A DNA stretch of 7,032 bases from Sutterella sp. (GTDB lineage Bacteria; Pseudomonadota; Gammaproteobacteria; Burkholderiales; Burkholderiaceae_F): NCBI GenBank assembly GCA_003543795.1, contig DNBE01000088.1, positions 1-7,032 on the forward strand. The letters run 5' to 3'. The stretch's first letter is position 1; each line of letters begins with the position of its first letter. The position numbers were made by a program, and so were the translations under genes. Below are positions 6,851 to 7,032 of this stretch, one piece after another. The notes under the pieces were generated by a model. It saw only the letters and a program-made list of their open reading frames with translations. It was not told the origin of the DNA and ran no database searches.

Positions 6851-6866
6851 CGGGAATTTTTATAAA
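6838..6866 (+). promoter_or_regulatory. Candidate promoter of the gene starting at 6996
   Basis: TATAAA at 6861-6866 matches five of six -10 bases. TTGCAG at 6838-6843, exactly 17 bp upstream, has the TTG half of a -35 box. Transcription would start near 6873, leaving a leader of about 120 nt. The -35 lies within the LysR-box-like dyad. Confidence 0.4.
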
Positions 6867-6883
6867 TTTAAGCATCTAAGGTC

Positions 6884-6910
6884 CGTTTCGAAATTATTGA
6901 TAACGAAACG
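6884..6910. repeat. Interrupted dyad CGTTTCG / CGAAACG
   Basis: Two perfect 7-bp arms at 6884-6890 and 6904-6910 flank 13 bases that include the small dyad TTAT-TG-ATAA. It lies just after the proposed transcription start near 6873, so it could be an operator or an RNA hairpin in the leader of the next gene. Confidence 0.4.
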
Positions 6911-6920
6911 CTTTTAAATC

Positions 6921-6965
6921 TCGGGTTTTGAAGTCAAGCCCGAATCAGCCTTTGAAAGTTTTTTT
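6921..6965 (+). terminator. Weak hairpin plus T-run, possible terminator or attenuator
   Basis: Bases 6921-6943 form a stem of about nine pairs, including one G-U wobble and one bulged T (TCGGGTT-T-TG with CAAGCCCGA), around an AAGT loop. A run of seven T begins 15 bases later at 6959. The gap is too long for a classic intrinsic terminator. Nothing else after lysR looks better, so it is listed as a possibility. Confidence 0.3.
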
Positions 6966-6983
6966 CTGATTGCTAGCTTCGTT

Positions 6984-6989
6984 GAGGAG
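6984..6989 (+). promoter_or_regulatory. Strong ribosome binding site of the right-edge gene
   Basis: GAGGAG is followed by six bases (AACACC) and then ATG-6996. It is the best ribosome binding site in the window and suggests high translation of the gene that runs off the edge. Confidence 0.8.
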
Positions 6990-6995
6990 AACACC

Positions 6996-7032
6996 ATGAT
7001 TGATGCCAAACAAATTGCCGAATTCGTCGAGG
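6996..7032 (+). CDS. Start of an unidentified gene (12 codons, cut by window edge)
   Basis: The reading frame opens MIDAKQIAEFVE and continues past the window. The strong GAGGAG site six bases upstream makes this a real start. Twelve residues cannot identify a family. They look like one amphipathic helix, with no signal peptide. The pattern resembles the start of the M20 protein at 4634 (MFDIQKMFAYAD): M and D are identical, and F/I, Q/K, K/Q, M/I, Y/F, A/V and D/E are similar. A second M20 enzyme is therefore possible but unproven. The gene follows lysR in the same direction after a 203-bp regulatory-looking gap, so it may be a target of that regulator. Confidence 0.75.
   Translation, partial: MIDAKQIAEFVE

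Larger units (their letters stand above)
6793..6995. promoter_or_regulatory. AT-rich intergenic region with several inverted repeats
   Basis: This 203-bp region between the lysR stop and the next gene holds no convincing ORF. It contains TATTAA/TTAATA (6796-6812), two overlapping dyads (6823-6850), CGTTTCG/CGAAACG (6884-6910), a GC-richer hairpin (6921-6943) and a run of seven T at 6959-6965. It is far more AT-rich than the coding DNA beside it. It must carry the promoter of the next gene and any terminator of the M20-lysR operon. Confidence 0.6.

Noticed and set aside
6952..6979. TTGAAA and TAGCTT as a promoter for the gene at 6996
   Set aside because: The -10 matches only three of six bases and transcription would begin inside the ribosome binding site.
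1..7032. CRISPR arrays, transposon ends, toxin-antitoxin pairs or defence genes
   Set aside because: No regularly spaced repeats, terminal inverted repeats with a transposase, or small paired genes were seen. All coding space is taken up by familiar metabolic and regulatory genes.

Overview
The window is an ordinary-looking stretch of bacterial chromosome with tightly packed metabolic genes. The MetG protein resembles the betaproteobacterial (Burkholderiales) type, with HIGH, KMSKS, a CxxC/CxxC zinc knuckle and a C-terminal tRNA-binding domain. Together with moderate GC, CpG-rich coding DNA and AT-rich intergenic DNA, this suggests a Burkholderiales member, perhaps a Sutterella/Parasutterella-like gut organism. 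That placement is recognition from memory and was not tested. I saw no CRISPR array, insertion sequence, phage gene or other mobile element.

Layout from left to right: (1) the 5' half of a tRNA-Ala(CGC) gene on the minus strand, cut by the window edge; (2) a plus-strand two-gene operon of peptidase T (TTG start) and a PLP-dependent threonine-aldolase-like lyase, with stop and start one base apart; (3) a bidirectional hairpin terminator between the converging lyase and metG; (4) metG on the minus strand; (5) a 117-bp divergent promoter region with a perfect 17-bp dyad between the two -10 boxes; (6) a plus-strand operon of an M20 metallopeptidase/deacylase and a LysR-type regulator, joined by an ATGA overlap; (7) a 203-bp AT-rich region full of inverted repeats, including a LysR-box-like dyad with T-N11-A symmetry; (8) the first 12 codons of another gene with a strong ribosome binding site, cut by the right edge.

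The theme is use of peptides and amino acids. Peptidase T releases N-terminal residues from tripeptides, the lyase would cleave a hydroxy-amino acid such as threonine, and the M20 enzyme probably cleaves an amide or peptide bond of a small substrate, although its usual last metal-binding histidine is glycine. The LysR protein is placed to control its own operon, through the 4569-4585 dyad, and possibly the gene beginning at 6996, through the 6826-6850 dyad. The first 12 residues of that gene follow the same residue pattern as the start of the M20 protein, so the regulator may sit between two related peptidases. I found no strong case for a wholly new system. The LysR/M20 unit and its regulatory DNA are the most interesting part.
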